Assembly (NCBI GenBank): GCA_029261815.1
Contig: JAJDAQ010000061.1
Coordinates: 62,001-126,000 of the forward strand
Origin: Deltaproteobacteria bacterium
Lineage (GTDB): Bacteria > Myxococcota_A > UBA9160 > UBA6930
DNA length: 64,000 nucleotides
Reading direction: 5' to 3'
Positions 9,001 through 16,724 of this stretch are shown here, one piece after another. Made by a program: the position numbers and the translations under genes. The notes beneath the pieces are model-generated. The model did no database searches and was not told the origin of the DNA. It saw only the letters and a list, made by a program, of their open reading frames with translations. Position 1 is the stretch's first letter. The number at the start of each line of letters is the position of its first letter.

Positions 9001-11588
9001 CCGCGGCGCGCCAGCGCGACCAGCCGACGGAGCATCGCCAGGCCCAGCCGGTCGCGGAGTTCGGGTTGGCGCTGGGTCGCCAACAAGCGAAGCACGGCGC
9101 GTTCGACCGCGTCGTTGGGGGTCAGACTCCCGATGCCATAGTGCCCAAGCGCCGCGCGCACCAGGTCGAGGTACGCCTCATCGAGCCCGGCGCCACCGGC
9201 GCGAACGCGGCGAGCGTACATTCGCAACCGCGCCTCGTTCGACGGGCCGTGGTCCCCGGCGATCGACGCACCGGGCGCGCGAATGAACAAGCGCGCCACG
9301 TCAGCAAGGGCCACCAACTCGGAGCGGATCTCGGCGAGCTCCCAACAAAAGGCATCTGAGACGTCGTCGGGAACTTCAGCTTCGAGGAAGCGTCCGAGCG
9401 CATCGGCCCGTCCCGGATTTGCGTCATAGCCGAGCAACACCCGGCGGGTCTCTTCCCGAACGCCCGCGATGGCGGAACGGCGCTGCGCGAGTGGAGCGCG
9501 ATCCGCGGCCGAAAGGTCCGGGACTCCCAAAGGTTCACCCTGCATCGGCGCGAAGAGAGGCTCGAGCGGATCGTCCAGCTCGGCCAATGCGATGCGCGCG
9601 GCGCCCGCCTCTTCGTCGCCATCGGCCTGCGGGTCGATGACCAGGATCACGTCGCCAGCAGCAACCTGCTCGCCCTTTCGGACGCGGACTTCGGTCACCA
9701 CGCCGGCCACGGGCGCATCGAATCCGACTTCCATCTTCATCGCTTCCAGGACGCCGAGCGCCTGACCACCCTTGACCACGTCACCGGGCTGCACATGGAT
9801 CGTAACGACCATCGCGGGCGCACCGGCACGAACCTGGCCCGCCGTCTGCGACGAGAATGCGTAGGCGCGGCCCTCGACTTCGACACGCATGCCGACGTCG
9901 CCGACGTCGTAGAGGATACGAAGTGTCTCGTCGCCGATCTCGAGACGCGCAGTGTGCGCACCCTCCTCGCGAAGCGTTGCGCCAACAACCCGACTGTCGA
10001 GATGCACGCGGTAGCGCCAGGCTCCGAGTGCGAACACCTGGAGCCGGTACTGCTCGCCCTCATAGGAGAGATCGATCTCTTGACCCTGACTCGCCCCGAC
10101 ACGGGAAAGGTTCGATGCGTCTGCGAAGAAATTCAGTCGTTCGTTCGCGCGGTTCCGTTGATAGGTGAGGATCGCCGCGGTCACCAACGCGGATGCGTCA
10201 TGGCCTGCATCGTGCGATCGCGCGTCGCCGAACCGATCGAGCCAGGTCGTATCTACGGCGCCACGGCGATAGTCCGGGTGTTCCAGGATCTCGGCGATGT
10301 ATCCCTTGTTCGTTGCGCCACCCTCAATGACGAGGTCGAAGTCCGCAAGCGCCGCGACCAGACGGGCGCGTGCCTCTTCCCGCGTGGACCCGGTCGCAAT
10401 GACCTTGGCGATCAGCGAGTCGAACGCCGCAGGGACCACGCTACCGCTCGCAACCCCGGTATCTACGCGAATGCGTGGCCCGAGCGCAGGCTCGAAGCGC
10501 GCGATGCGGCCGGGTGCCGGCAGGAAACCCTTGTCTGGATCTTCGGCGCATACACGCGCCTCGATTGCGTGGCCCTGCTCGACGATCACGAGGTCAGCCA
10601 GAGACTCGCCGCGGGCAATGCGGATCTGGGTCTGTACGAGATCGATGCCCGTGATCTCCTCCGTGATGCCGTGCTCGACCTGGAGTCGCGGATTCATTTC
10701 GAGAAAGCTGTATTCATCGCCGGAAACCAGGAACTCGACGGTGCCGACGCCGGCATAACCGACTTCGCGCGCGATCTTGGTCGCGGAGTCCTGGATCCCC
10801 TGCAGCACGGCCGGAGCAAGACCCGGCGGCGGTGCTTCTTCCAGGACTTTCTGGTGGCGACGCTGCACCGAACAGTCGCGGGTGCCGACGGCATGCACGT
10901 TGCCATACAGGTCTGCAGCGATCTGCACTTCGATGTGGCGCCCACCCACGACCTTCTTCTCGACGAAGAGGCGGCCGTCTCCGAACGCGGCCTGGGCTTC
11001 CGACGCCGCCGAGGCGAACGCGGTCTCGAGGTCTGCCGGGTCATCGACGACCCGAATGCCACGGCCCCCGCCTCCGGCCGACGCCTTGACCACGACCGGG
11101 AAGCCAATGGCTTCTGAGTGACGCCGGGCATCTTCGGCTGTCTCGAGAACACCACGGCTCCACGCAGTGACGGGAACAGCCACCGACTCCGCCAGGTGCT
11201 TCGATCCGATCTTGTCCCCGAGAGCGCGCATGGCATCTGCCTGGGGGCCGAGGAATCGGATTCCCTCTTCGGCGAGGCGATCGACGAATGCGGGGTCTTC
11301 GGCGACGAAACCCCAGCCCGGCCAGACCGCATCCGCGTCCACGGAGCGGATGGCGTCGATCAATGCGCCGTGGTCCAGGTACGCAGCGACGCCGACGCCG
11401 GCGAGTCGAACCGCGAGATCTGCATGTCGCACGAACGGTGCGTCGCGCTCGACCTCGGTATACAACGCGACCGCCTGGAGATCCGAACCCTCCTGGGCGC
11501 GTAGTGCCTTCACGGCGCGAATGCACCGCATCGCGGACTCGCCGCGGTTGGCAATGGCGAGCCGCCGGATCGGTTGGAAGCCGCTCAA
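6015..11588 (-). CDS. Single-chain acyl-CoA/acetyl-CoA carboxylase, eukaryote-like domain order
   Basis: A 1857-aa biotin-dependent carboxylase with every activity in one chain. Residues 1-450 are biotin carboxylase (RRLAIANRGESAMRC, Gly-rich ATP loop KASAGGGGRGIRV near 170, FLEMNPRLQVEH near 300). The BCCP domain follows, with the biotinyl-Lys at about residue 618 in LEAMKMEVG. Residues about 700-1280 have no bacterial subunit counterpart and sit where eukaryotic ACC has its central domain. The carboxyltransferase halves follow (GVVIGRITTPTEKV and SSGARIAMDSG; then ILANLSGFDGSPESMRK and GGAYVVFSRALNP). It should carboxylate acetyl-CoA or another acyl-CoA to feed the adjacent fatty acid synthase. 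The start is TTG 11588, whose TTGA overlaps the phosphopantetheinyl transferase stop. Substrate length is not known; propionyl- or longer acyl-CoA are alternatives. Confidence 0.92.
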   Translation of the reverse strand: MSGFQPIRRLAIANRGESAMRCIRAVKALRAQEGSDLQAVALYTEVERDAPFVRHADLAVRLAGVGVAAYLDHGALIDAIRSVDADAVWPGWGFVAEDPAFVDRLAEEGIRFLGPQADAMRALGDKIGSKHLAESVAVPVTAWSRGVLETAEDARRHSEAIGFPVVVKASAGGGGRGIRVVDDPADLETAFASAASEAQAAFGDGRLFVEKKVVGGRHIEVQIAADLYGNVHAVGTRDCSVQRRHQKVLEEAPPPGLAPAVLQGIQDSATKIAREVGYAGVGTVEFLVSGDEYSFLEMNPRLQVEHGITEEITGIDLVQTQIRIARGESLADLVIVEQGHAIEARVCAEDPDKGFLPAPGRIARFEPALGPRIRVDTGVASGSVVPAAFDSLIAKVIATGSTREEARARLVAALADFDLVIEGGATNKGYIAEILEHPDYRRGAVDTTWLDRFGDARSHDAGHDASALVTAAILTYQRNRANERLNFFADASNLSRVGASQGQEIDLSYEGEQYRLQVFALGAWRYRVHLDSRVVGATLREEGAHTARLEIGDETLRILYDVGDVGMRVEVEGRAYAFSSQTAGQVRAGAPAMVVTIHVQPGDVVKGGQALGVLEAMKMEVGFDAPVAGVVTEVRVRKGEQVAAGDVILVIDPQADGDEEAGAARIALAELDDPLEPLFAPMQGEPLGVPDLSAADRAPLAQRRSAIAGVREETRRVLLGYDANPGRADALGRFLEAEVPDDVSDAFCWELAEIRSELVALADVARLFIRAPGASIAGDHGPSNEARLRMYARRVRAGGAGLDEAYLDLVRAALGHYGIGSLTPNDAVERAVLRLLATQRQPELRDRLGLAMLRRLVALARRGVHMSGDAVLARALDAVSGMRGLVSHLVADAAIEAHYEIFERPEVETQAERTTKGVQGWLDTAASQPTAPPERVLRDLADARRAVFDRVGGWVSDPDPRRRAIALAAHLRRAFSPEIPVEQATIREGEHWLERMELPGGRVVIGGACAPETLASTAAHLMDEARRGRESHEWPSVHALELFTRTESEDDALDVEAALAPLLGDGLPAGRLTVTEVRDHAPDRHRTFLPTPTGYREDARLHGLHPEAADRVDLERLSGFDLEAVATSEGIYAFHGRAKDEPGDERIFVLADLRTRSPEDGHEADLHLPAFEHAFHEATRLLRSILRERDPKRRLQWNRIAIYLGAEVFLGPEVSERLSRKLAPATRNLGLEKVVARLRTLDRDAPERPSRELEVVISNVTGMSMTILMREPRRSVLLPHSDYERKVVDARRRRLVYPYEIVRMLTGSGRAASGVDPDLDLPAGDFEEYDLDPAAPTPTAVSVSGRAYGENTCGVVIGRITTPTEKVPEGMERVIVLSDPTRGMGSLAGAECDRIVAAIDLAEKRGVPLEWIPVSSGARIAMDSGTENLDATARVVRRIIEFTQTGGTIHLIIAGVNVGAQSYWDALSTMLMHTRGVLIMTQNASMVLTGRAALEASGSVSAEDEAAIGGFERIMGPNGQAQYFAGDLAEAFRILYEHYRYTYVVPGEAGPRGTESGDPATRSVGEHTIETTSEFSSVGEIFSGESNPGRKRPFSMRAVMHAVIDQDGGHLERWRSWVGAETAIVWDAHLGGDPVCLVGIESQNVSRDGFRPHDGPDAWNGGTLFPQSSKKVARALNAASGNRPVVILANLSGFDGSPESMRKLQLEYGAEIARAVVNFDGPILFLVVSRYHGGAYVVFSRALNPRLRASALEGSYASVIGGGPAAKVVFGREVRARAVADPRVVELARERDQSDAARLAYERGYADVLLEKQQEMAEEFDRIHSVERAREVGSLEEIVAPADMRAYLIGLLDDEAG

Positions 11589-12193
11589 CCCACTGCTCCA
11601 GTCTCCAACGTACGACCCCTCAGGTCTGCGGCCCACGCGACGAATCGCCCATGGTGAGACAACGAGAGGTCTACCCCGGCGGGCGTGTCGCCGTTCATCA
11701 ATACCGGTATGCGCTCTTCGCGCGCGACGGACAACCGCTCGGGCGGCTGACCAAGGTGCTGGGCCAGGCCTGCAACCGCGAGTGCGCGAGCCGCCAGTCC
11801 CTCGTCTTCGCCGACGGCGAGATGAGCGACCTGCCAACACTGCGCTTCTGCGCTTGGCGTTGCTGCGCTGACCAGCGCGTGGACATGCTCTCCGTCTTCT
11901 TCAACCCACATCGGAAACTTGTGGCCCGCGTGCTGCACGGTGCCAGAGAGGTTTGCGTCGAGCAGGACCTCGAAGCGACGCGGCGACCAGATGACGCTTG
12001 CGTCGAGTTTCTTGTGGACCTTGTACGCGGCTTCCTTCGCTGCCCAGTACATCCAGCGCAATCGGTCGGGCGCTCCGCTCGAAGCGAGGGCCTCACGCTC
12101 CGCGCGAGAGAAGACACGGGCGTCGAAGCGGACATGACGCGCTCCCGGCTGTGTGCTCGGGTGGCGCAAGTCGACGACATCATTGCCGATCAT
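11585..12193 (-). CDS. 4'-phosphopantetheinyl transferase
   Basis: 202-aa phosphopantetheinyl transferase that moves the 4'-phosphopantetheine of CoA onto an ACP serine. The two family motifs are clear: IGNDVVDL at the N-terminus and WAAKEAAYKVHKK, with the Mg-binding Asp and Glu. A third conserved piece is LSLSHHGRFVAWA near the C-terminus. At about 200 aa it is longer than AcpS and closer to Sfp-type enzymes. ATG 12193 overlaps the upstream acyltransferase by 14 bp. The likely substrate is the ACP encoded two genes upstream. Confidence 0.9.
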   Translation of the reverse strand: MIGNDVVDLRHPSTQPGARHVRFDARVFSRAEREALASSGAPDRLRWMYWAAKEAAYKVHKKLDASVIWSPRRFEVLLDANLSGTVQHAGHKFPMWVEEDGEHVHALVSAATPSAEAQCWQVAHLAVGEDEGLAARALAVAGLAQHLGQPPERLSVAREERIPVLMNGDTPAGVDLSLSHHGRFVAWAADLRGRTLETGAVG

Positions 12194-12935
12194 CGAACCA
12201 GACCTTCTCCATTTCGACGAGCTTCGTGACGATCTGACGCGACAGGTCGAGCGAACCGCGCAAGCCACGTGCGTCCGTTTTCGGTTCGAGACATTCGAGC
12301 GAGACGCGGAAGGTTTCGCCCCGGACCGGGGACTTCGACCACGTCTCCTGCTGGTCACCTCTCAGGTAGACGCAAAGGACGCGGCACCCGGGAAGCGAAG
12401 ACACGAGCCGACCGACCCCGTACGCGGCGCTGTCGACCTCCACGCGGCCCGTACGGCTGCGTCCGCCTTCTGGAAAGATCAGTGCGGTTTCGCCGCGTGC
12501 GACCAGGAATCGGATCTTCTCGAGAACCTGGGCCACCGCTTTTCGATCAGAGCCCCGCTCGACCGGAACGCACTTCAACAAGTAGGCGATCACTCGCTTC
12601 CACCAGGTGGAAGCGAAGTTCGCCTTCTCGGGCGTATTCCACGCCAAGGCCGCGAAGTCGCGCAGGTAGTAACGCGGACCCGCCAACGCCCACTCGATCG
12701 CGAACGAGTCGTACATCGTCAGGTGGTTGGCGCAGATCAGGAGAGGCGCATCCGACTCCGCCCGCAACCGGGCGAACTCCTCGCGAACGACGTCGATGTT
12801 CTCGACCCGCCAGCGCAGACCCCATCTCATCACTGCAGTGAAGATGGGAACCCACAGCGGCGACAACAGACGGCTCACCGCATGCTGCCGAAGCAACGTG
12901 CGGCGCTCGCCATCCGCTAGCGCGCTCTCGGCCAA
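12180..12935 (-). CDS. 1-acyl-glycerol-3-phosphate acyltransferase-like (PlsC family)
   Basis: 251-aa PlsC-superfamily acyltransferase. The NHx4D catalytic motif reads NHLTMYDS near residue 70, and the acceptor-phosphate motif reads FPEGGRSRTG near residue 157. An N-terminal hydrophobic segment (LLSPLWVPIFTAVMRWG) should hold it at the membrane. Located between the ACP and phosphopantetheinyl transferase genes, it probably transfers the product of this fatty acid synthase from ACP to a lipid acceptor. The acceptor is unknown. Confidence 0.87.
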   Translation of the reverse strand: MAESALADGERRTLLRQHAVSRLLSPLWVPIFTAVMRWGLRWRVENIDVVREEFARLRAESDAPLLICANHLTMYDSFAIEWALAGPRYYLRDFAALAWNTPEKANFASTWWKRVIAYLLKCVPVERGSDRKAVAQVLEKIRFLVARGETALIFPEGGRSRTGRVEVDSAAYGVGRLVSSLPGCRVLCVYLRGDQQETWSKSPVRGETFRVSLECLEPKTDARGLRGSLDLSRQIVTKLVEMEKVWFDDRQ

Positions 12936-12944
12936 GGATCGCGC

Positions 12945-13190
12945 CTAGAGCTTCTGGCCGATGAGCGTCACGCAGTCGCCGATCGTGTTCACCGTGTCGA
13001 CGTCTTCGTCTGCGATCTCGATGTCGAACTCGTCCTCGAAGGCCAGCACGACGTCGACCAGACGGGCCGAATTCACCTTCAGGTCTTCGAGCAGGTTCGT
13101 TGTCGGGCTCACGGACGCGAGCGCCTCTTGATCCTTCACGTAGGGCGTCAGGATCTTGACGACTCGTTCCTGGATTTCGGTGGTTTCCAT
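12945..13190 (-). CDS. Acyl carrier protein
   Basis: 81-aa acidic ACP. The phosphopantetheine site is Ser40 in EDLKVNSARLVDVV; the usual D-S-L is N-S-A here, so the helix II start is unusual while the serine is kept. Helix segments VVLAFEDEFDIEIADED and the terminal VTLIGQKL fit ACP. An AGGAG lies just before ATG 13190. It starts 82 bp after the ketosynthase stop, the largest gap inside the cluster. It is likely a dedicated carrier for this pathway rather than the housekeeping AcpP, but that is an inference. Confidence 0.9.
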   Translation of the reverse strand: METTEIQERVVKILTPYVKDQEALASVSPTTNLLEDLKVNSARLVDVVLAFEDEFDIEIADEDVDTVNTIGDCVTLIGQKL

Positions 13191-13272
13191 GGGTTCTCCT
13201 CTTCGAATATCGATGGCTTGAATACGGTTGGAATGAATGGGCGCGCTGCGAGAGGCACGACGACCGGGTCGC

Positions 13273-14550
13273 CTAACCTTCCCACTTGCGGAGCAGAAGG
13301 GACGCGTTGACATCGCCGAAGCCGAAACCGGCTTTCATGATCACCTTGAGGTCCGGAATTTCGCGCATCTCGCTGGCGATCGATGCGGCGTGCGGCTCGA
13401 TCTCGGGATGCACGTCCTCGCAGTTCAGCGACGGATGCACGAAACCTCCGTCGAGCATCAGGACGGCTGCCACGGATTCGATCGCCCCGGCGGCGCCCAG
13501 GGTGTGCCCGATCATCGACTTCGTCGACGTGATGACCGGTAGCGCCCCGGGTTCGCGACCCAGCGCCTTCGCCCAACTCCCCACTTCGCGGGGGTCGGCC
13601 CCAGTCGCGGTCAGGTGCCCGCTGATGGCCTGCACCTCTGCGGGGTCGACTCCGGCCTCTTCGATGGCGAGGCCGATGCAGCGACGAACCGCTTCGGGAT
13701 TGGGCGCCGTCATGCTGCCGCCCATCCGGTGGCCCCCGCAGTTCACGCCGGTCCCCAGGACCTCGGCGTAGATCCGTGCGCCGCGGTCCTGTGCACTCTC
13801 GAGGCTCTCGACCAGGACCGCGCCGGCGCCGGCTCCCGGGACGAAACCTCCAGCCGTGGCGCTCATGGGCCGCGATGCGCGTTCGGGCTCTTCGTTGAAC
13901 TTGCGGCACATCACGCGCATCGAATCGAATCCTGCCCAGTTGTAGATACTGGGGACCTCGGCGCCGCCGCAGATCATGCGCTCCGCCTTGCCGGCACGAA
14001 TCCGTGCTGCGCCGTCGACGATGGCTTCGACTCCGGTCGCGCAAGCGCTCGAATTCGTCGTGACCTGGTTCCCGAGCGCGAAGAGGCCGGACAATCGCGC
14101 CGAAACGCCACTGGCCATGACCTGCTCCACCGCGGTAGATCCGAGACGACGCACCTTCTTGGCGTTGACCAGCGGGACGACGCGCTCGGCGATCGTATCC
14201 ATGCCCCCGATTCCGGTCCCCATGATCGCGCCGGTTTCCCAATGGACGGTGTCGTCCGCCGCATCGGGTTTCTCCAGACCGGCATCGAGCCAGGCCTCGA
14301 GCGTCGCCAACGACGCATAACGATGGATCGCGTTCATCGCGAGAAGCACTTCATCGTCGAATGCGGCTTCAGCGAGTGCATCCACGCCCTGCGGAACACC
14401 GGCGACCGTGCATCCGAATCCATGCTCGGCCATCTCTTCGACGTGGCGGATTCCGCTCTTGCCCTTCCGCAACGCTTGGCCGAACTCGGCCAGACCGTTC
14501 CCGTTCGGGGAAATGACACCCAGGCCCGTGATGACTACGCGGCGACTCAT
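13273..14550 (-). CDS. Beta-ketoacyl-ACP synthase II type (FabF/FabB-like)
   Basis: 425-aa condensing enzyme of the KAS I/II family, which extends acyl-ACP with malonyl-ACP. The nucleophile Cys is near residue 167 in TTNSSACATG, the first His lies in SGHLTATGADPREV and the Lys and second His in TKSMIGHTLGAAGA. The first-His loop differs from the usual AHGTSTPxGD, and the Cys loop differs from the usual STACAS. The C-terminus (KAGFGFGDVNASLLLRKWEG) is normal. ATG overlaps the dehydratase stop by 4 bp. It probably handles substrates that differ from the housekeeping FabF. Confidence 0.92.
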   Translation of the reverse strand: MSRRVVITGLGVISPNGNGLAEFGQALRKGKSGIRHVEEMAEHGFGCTVAGVPQGVDALAEAAFDDEVLLAMNAIHRYASLATLEAWLDAGLEKPDAADDTVHWETGAIMGTGIGGMDTIAERVVPLVNAKKVRRLGSTAVEQVMASGVSARLSGLFALGNQVTTNSSACATGVEAIVDGAARIRAGKAERMICGGAEVPSIYNWAGFDSMRVMCRKFNEEPERASRPMSATAGGFVPGAGAGAVLVESLESAQDRGARIYAEVLGTGVNCGGHRMGGSMTAPNPEAVRRCIGLAIEEAGVDPAEVQAISGHLTATGADPREVGSWAKALGREPGALPVITSTKSMIGHTLGAAGAIESVAAVLMLDGGFVHPSLNCEDVHPEIEPHAASIASEMREIPDLKVIMKAGFGFGDVNASLLLRKWEG

Positions 14551-15008
14551 ACCGTGACTCCGATGCCGGCGAGCGTTCCGCTGCAGACGACCGTTCCGTC
14601 TTCGGTCTTCATCTCGGAAGCAATCTTGAGCTTCCGTCGCCGGTAGAAGACCCGCTGCGATTCAACCGTGACCGTATCTCCCGGATAGACGGAGCGGTTG
14701 AACTCGATCTCGGCCTCCGTGAAGAAGGTCGTGATCTTCTCCGCCTCGTCCGCGTGGTCGCGGTAGCTGAAGAAGATGCCGAGCGGCACGACGCCGCACT
14801 GTGCCATGCATTCGATCAGCAGGACGCCGGGTGTCACCGGGTTCCCGGGGAAGTGCCCGCGATAGCATTCGAGCGCCGGATTCCAGGTGTACCGCCCGAC
14901 GACGCGCTCGTCACTGAGCTCGAGGATCTCGTCAACAAAGCGAAACGGGTCCTGCTGCGGGATCAGCGGCAGGATCTCTTCGCGTGTGAGGATGCGGCTA
15001 TCCGCCAT
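14547..15008 (-). CDS. 3-hydroxyacyl-ACP dehydratase (FabZ/FabA hotdog fold)
   Basis: 153-aa hotdog-fold dehydratase that removes water from 3-hydroxyacyl-ACP. The catalytic His and Glu are in GHFPGNPVTPGVLLIECMAQ, with an early IPQQDPFRFVDEI. Length is that of FabZ. Some FabZ-like proteins with this length also isomerise the double bond, but nothing in sequence proves it. Its start overlaps the ketoreductase end by 11 bp and its end overlaps the ketosynthase start by 4 bp. Confidence 0.92.
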   Translation of the reverse strand: MADSRILTREEILPLIPQQDPFRFVDEILELSDERVVGRYTWNPALECYRGHFPGNPVTPGVLLIECMAQCGVVPLGIFFSYRDHADEAEKITTFFTEAEIEFNRSVYPGDTVTVESQRVFYRRRKLKIASEMKTEDGTVVCSGTLAGIGVTV

Positions 15009-15726
15009 ACATTCCTCCGTTGACGTGGATCACGGTTCCATTGACGTAGCTCGCACGCGTCGCAAGCCAGGACACAGCGTCGGCGATCTCTGCCGCGGCG
15101 CCCATTCGTCCGAGCGGAATACGGGACAGGATGCCCTCACGCACTGCCTCGGGGAGTTCCTCGGTCATCTCGGTGTCGATGAATCCCGGTGCGACCGAGT
15201 TCACCAGGATCGCGCGGCCGGCCATCTCCTGCGACAACGAACGCGTCATCGCATCGAGTCCAGCCTTCGCCATCGTGTACGGGACCTGCCCGGGGTTCCC
15301 GGTATGCCCGACGACGCTCGTAATGTTGATGATGCGCCCCGACTTCTGGCGAAGCATGAACCGACGCAGCGCGAGCTTCGTCAGGTACCACGTACCGCGT
15401 TCGACAGCGCGGACGGCGTCGTAGTCGTTGATGCTCATCGCGGGCGTCAAGCCGTTGACGTTGTACCCGGCGTTGTTGACGAGAACGTCGAGCCTGCCGG
15501 CTTCGGCTTTGATCGTCTTGATCATCGCGTCGATGTCGTCGGTCTGGGCGATGTCGCCCTTCACCAGGAACGCGTCGGGAAGCTTCTCCGCGACTTCGCG
15601 CGCACCGGCTTCGCTCGAGCGGTAATGCACGCCGATGCGGAAGCCCTCATCCGCGAGGCCCTTTGCGATGGCGGCGCCAATTCCGGTCCCGGCGCCGGTA
15701 ACGAGTGCGACCGGCGTCTCGCTCAT
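14998..15726 (-). CDS. fabG: 3-oxoacyl-ACP reductase (FabG-type SDR)
   Basis: 242-aa classical short-chain dehydrogenase that reduces 3-oxoacyl-ACP with NADPH. Seen are the cofactor loop TGAGTGIG, the NNAG core in VLVNNAGYN, and the Ser-Tyr-Lys triad in NITSVVGHTGN and PYTMAKAG. The end VNGTVIHVNGGMYGG is standard. ATG 15726 overlaps the KAS III stop as ATGA. Context makes it the ketoreductase of the synthase cluster. Confidence 0.92.
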   Translation of the reverse strand: MSETPVALVTGAGTGIGAAIAKGLADEGFRIGVHYRSSEAGAREVAEKLPDAFLVKGDIAQTDDIDAMIKTIKAEAGRLDVLVNNAGYNVNGLTPAMSINDYDAVRAVERGTWYLTKLALRRFMLRQKSGRIINITSVVGHTGNPGQVPYTMAKAGLDAMTRSLSQEMAGRAILVNSVAPGFIDTEMTEELPEAVREGILSRIPLGRMGAAAEIADAVSWLATRASYVNGTVIHVNGGMYGG

Positions 15727-16724
15727 TGTTCTTCTCCGAAGCGCACGAGTCCGTGCGCCCATGTCAGGCCCCCGCCCACGACCACGACCGCGACGTCGTC
15801 TCGGGGCGTGAACTTGTCCCACTGCATCGACAGGACAGACGGGGCGCTCGCGCCGCCGGTGTTGCCGCGAATATCCACATTGGCGTGGTGCCGCTCAGGC
15901 GGAATTCCGCAGCGCTTGCACACCTGATCGAGCACGCGGAGGTTCGCCTGATGACCGATGAAGTGGAGGTCGCGCGCATCACCGCCGTCGGCCGACAACT
16001 GGGCGACTTCTTCGTAGCCCTGACGGGTCTTTCGGATCGCGAACTTCTGGACGGCCGCGCCGTCTTGCGCGAAATAGCCGGTTCGTGGAATCACCACCTT
16101 GTGGGCACTCGCCGGGTCACTGGCCACCGAAGAGCCCAGGAAACGCGCACGCCCCGGTGTCCGGGTGGACACGATCGCGGCGGCGGCGCCGTCGCCAAAC
16201 AACACGCAGCTTCCGCGGTCGTTGTAGTCGACGGTCGTCGTCAGGCCTTCGGTCGCCACGGTGAGTATGAACTCGGGTGTGCGCGCCGGGTCCATCATCG
16301 CCAAGTTCGCGAGCTGCGTCAGGAAGGTCGAGCATGCCGAGCTGATGTCGTAGGCGGGAACGTCGAGCCCCAGTTCGCCTGCAACGAAGCAGCCCTCGGC
16401 CGGTGTCGCCATCGTCGGTGACGAGGAACCACTGATCACGAGACCGATCTGCTCGGGCGCGATCCCGGCGCGCTCGATGGCGAGCCTGGCCGCCTCGGCA
16501 CCCAGCTTGTACGTAGGCGTCTCGACCGCTTCCTGGGCTGCGCGCGTATCGACATTTCGCGTGTCCCGGATGTAGTCGAGAGGCAGCACGCTTCGGCGCG
16601 TACGAATCCCGACGCGATCGACGATCCACGAATCGCTGGTCCCGATGTCGAGCGACTCGAGAAATGCGTTCGTGATCTCGGTCGCGGGATGCGCGTGGCC
16701 GACCGCGTGCAGGTGAAGACTCAC
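15723..16724 (-). CDS. Beta-ketoacyl-ACP synthase III-like (FabH family)
   Basis: 333-aa KAS III-type condensing enzyme. The Cys-His-Asn triad is present: Cys near residue 129 in ISSACSTF, His near 257 in FIGHQANLRVL and Asn near 285 in RGNTGGASAPSVL. FabH normally starts a chain by joining an acyl-CoA to malonyl-ACP. The start GTG 16724 gives a GTGA overlap with the enoyl reductase stop. FabH-like enzymes with a HQAN rather than PHQAN motif occur in special lipid pathways, so the starter unit may not be acetyl-CoA. Confidence 0.9.
   Translation of the reverse strand: MSLHLHAVGHAHPATEITNAFLESLDIGTSDSWIVDRVGIRTRRSVLPLDYIRDTRNVDTRAAQEAVETPTYKLGAEAARLAIERAGIAPEQIGLVISGSSSPTMATPAEGCFVAGELGLDVPAYDISSACSTFLTQLANLAMMDPARTPEFILTVATEGLTTTVDYNDRGSCVLFGDGAAAAIVSTRTPGRARFLGSSVASDPASAHKVVIPRTGYFAQDGAAVQKFAIRKTRQGYEEVAQLSADGGDARDLHFIGHQANLRVLDQVCKRCGIPPERHHANVDIRGNTGGASAPSVLSMQWDKFTPRDDVAVVVVGGGLTWAHGLVRFGEEQ

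Noticed and set aside
6015..11840. Upstream start of the carboxylase at 11840
   Set aside because: This would overlap the phosphopantetheinyl transferase by more than 250 bp and the added residues are not homologous; TTG 11588 gives a TTGA overlap and begins just before RRLAIANRGE.
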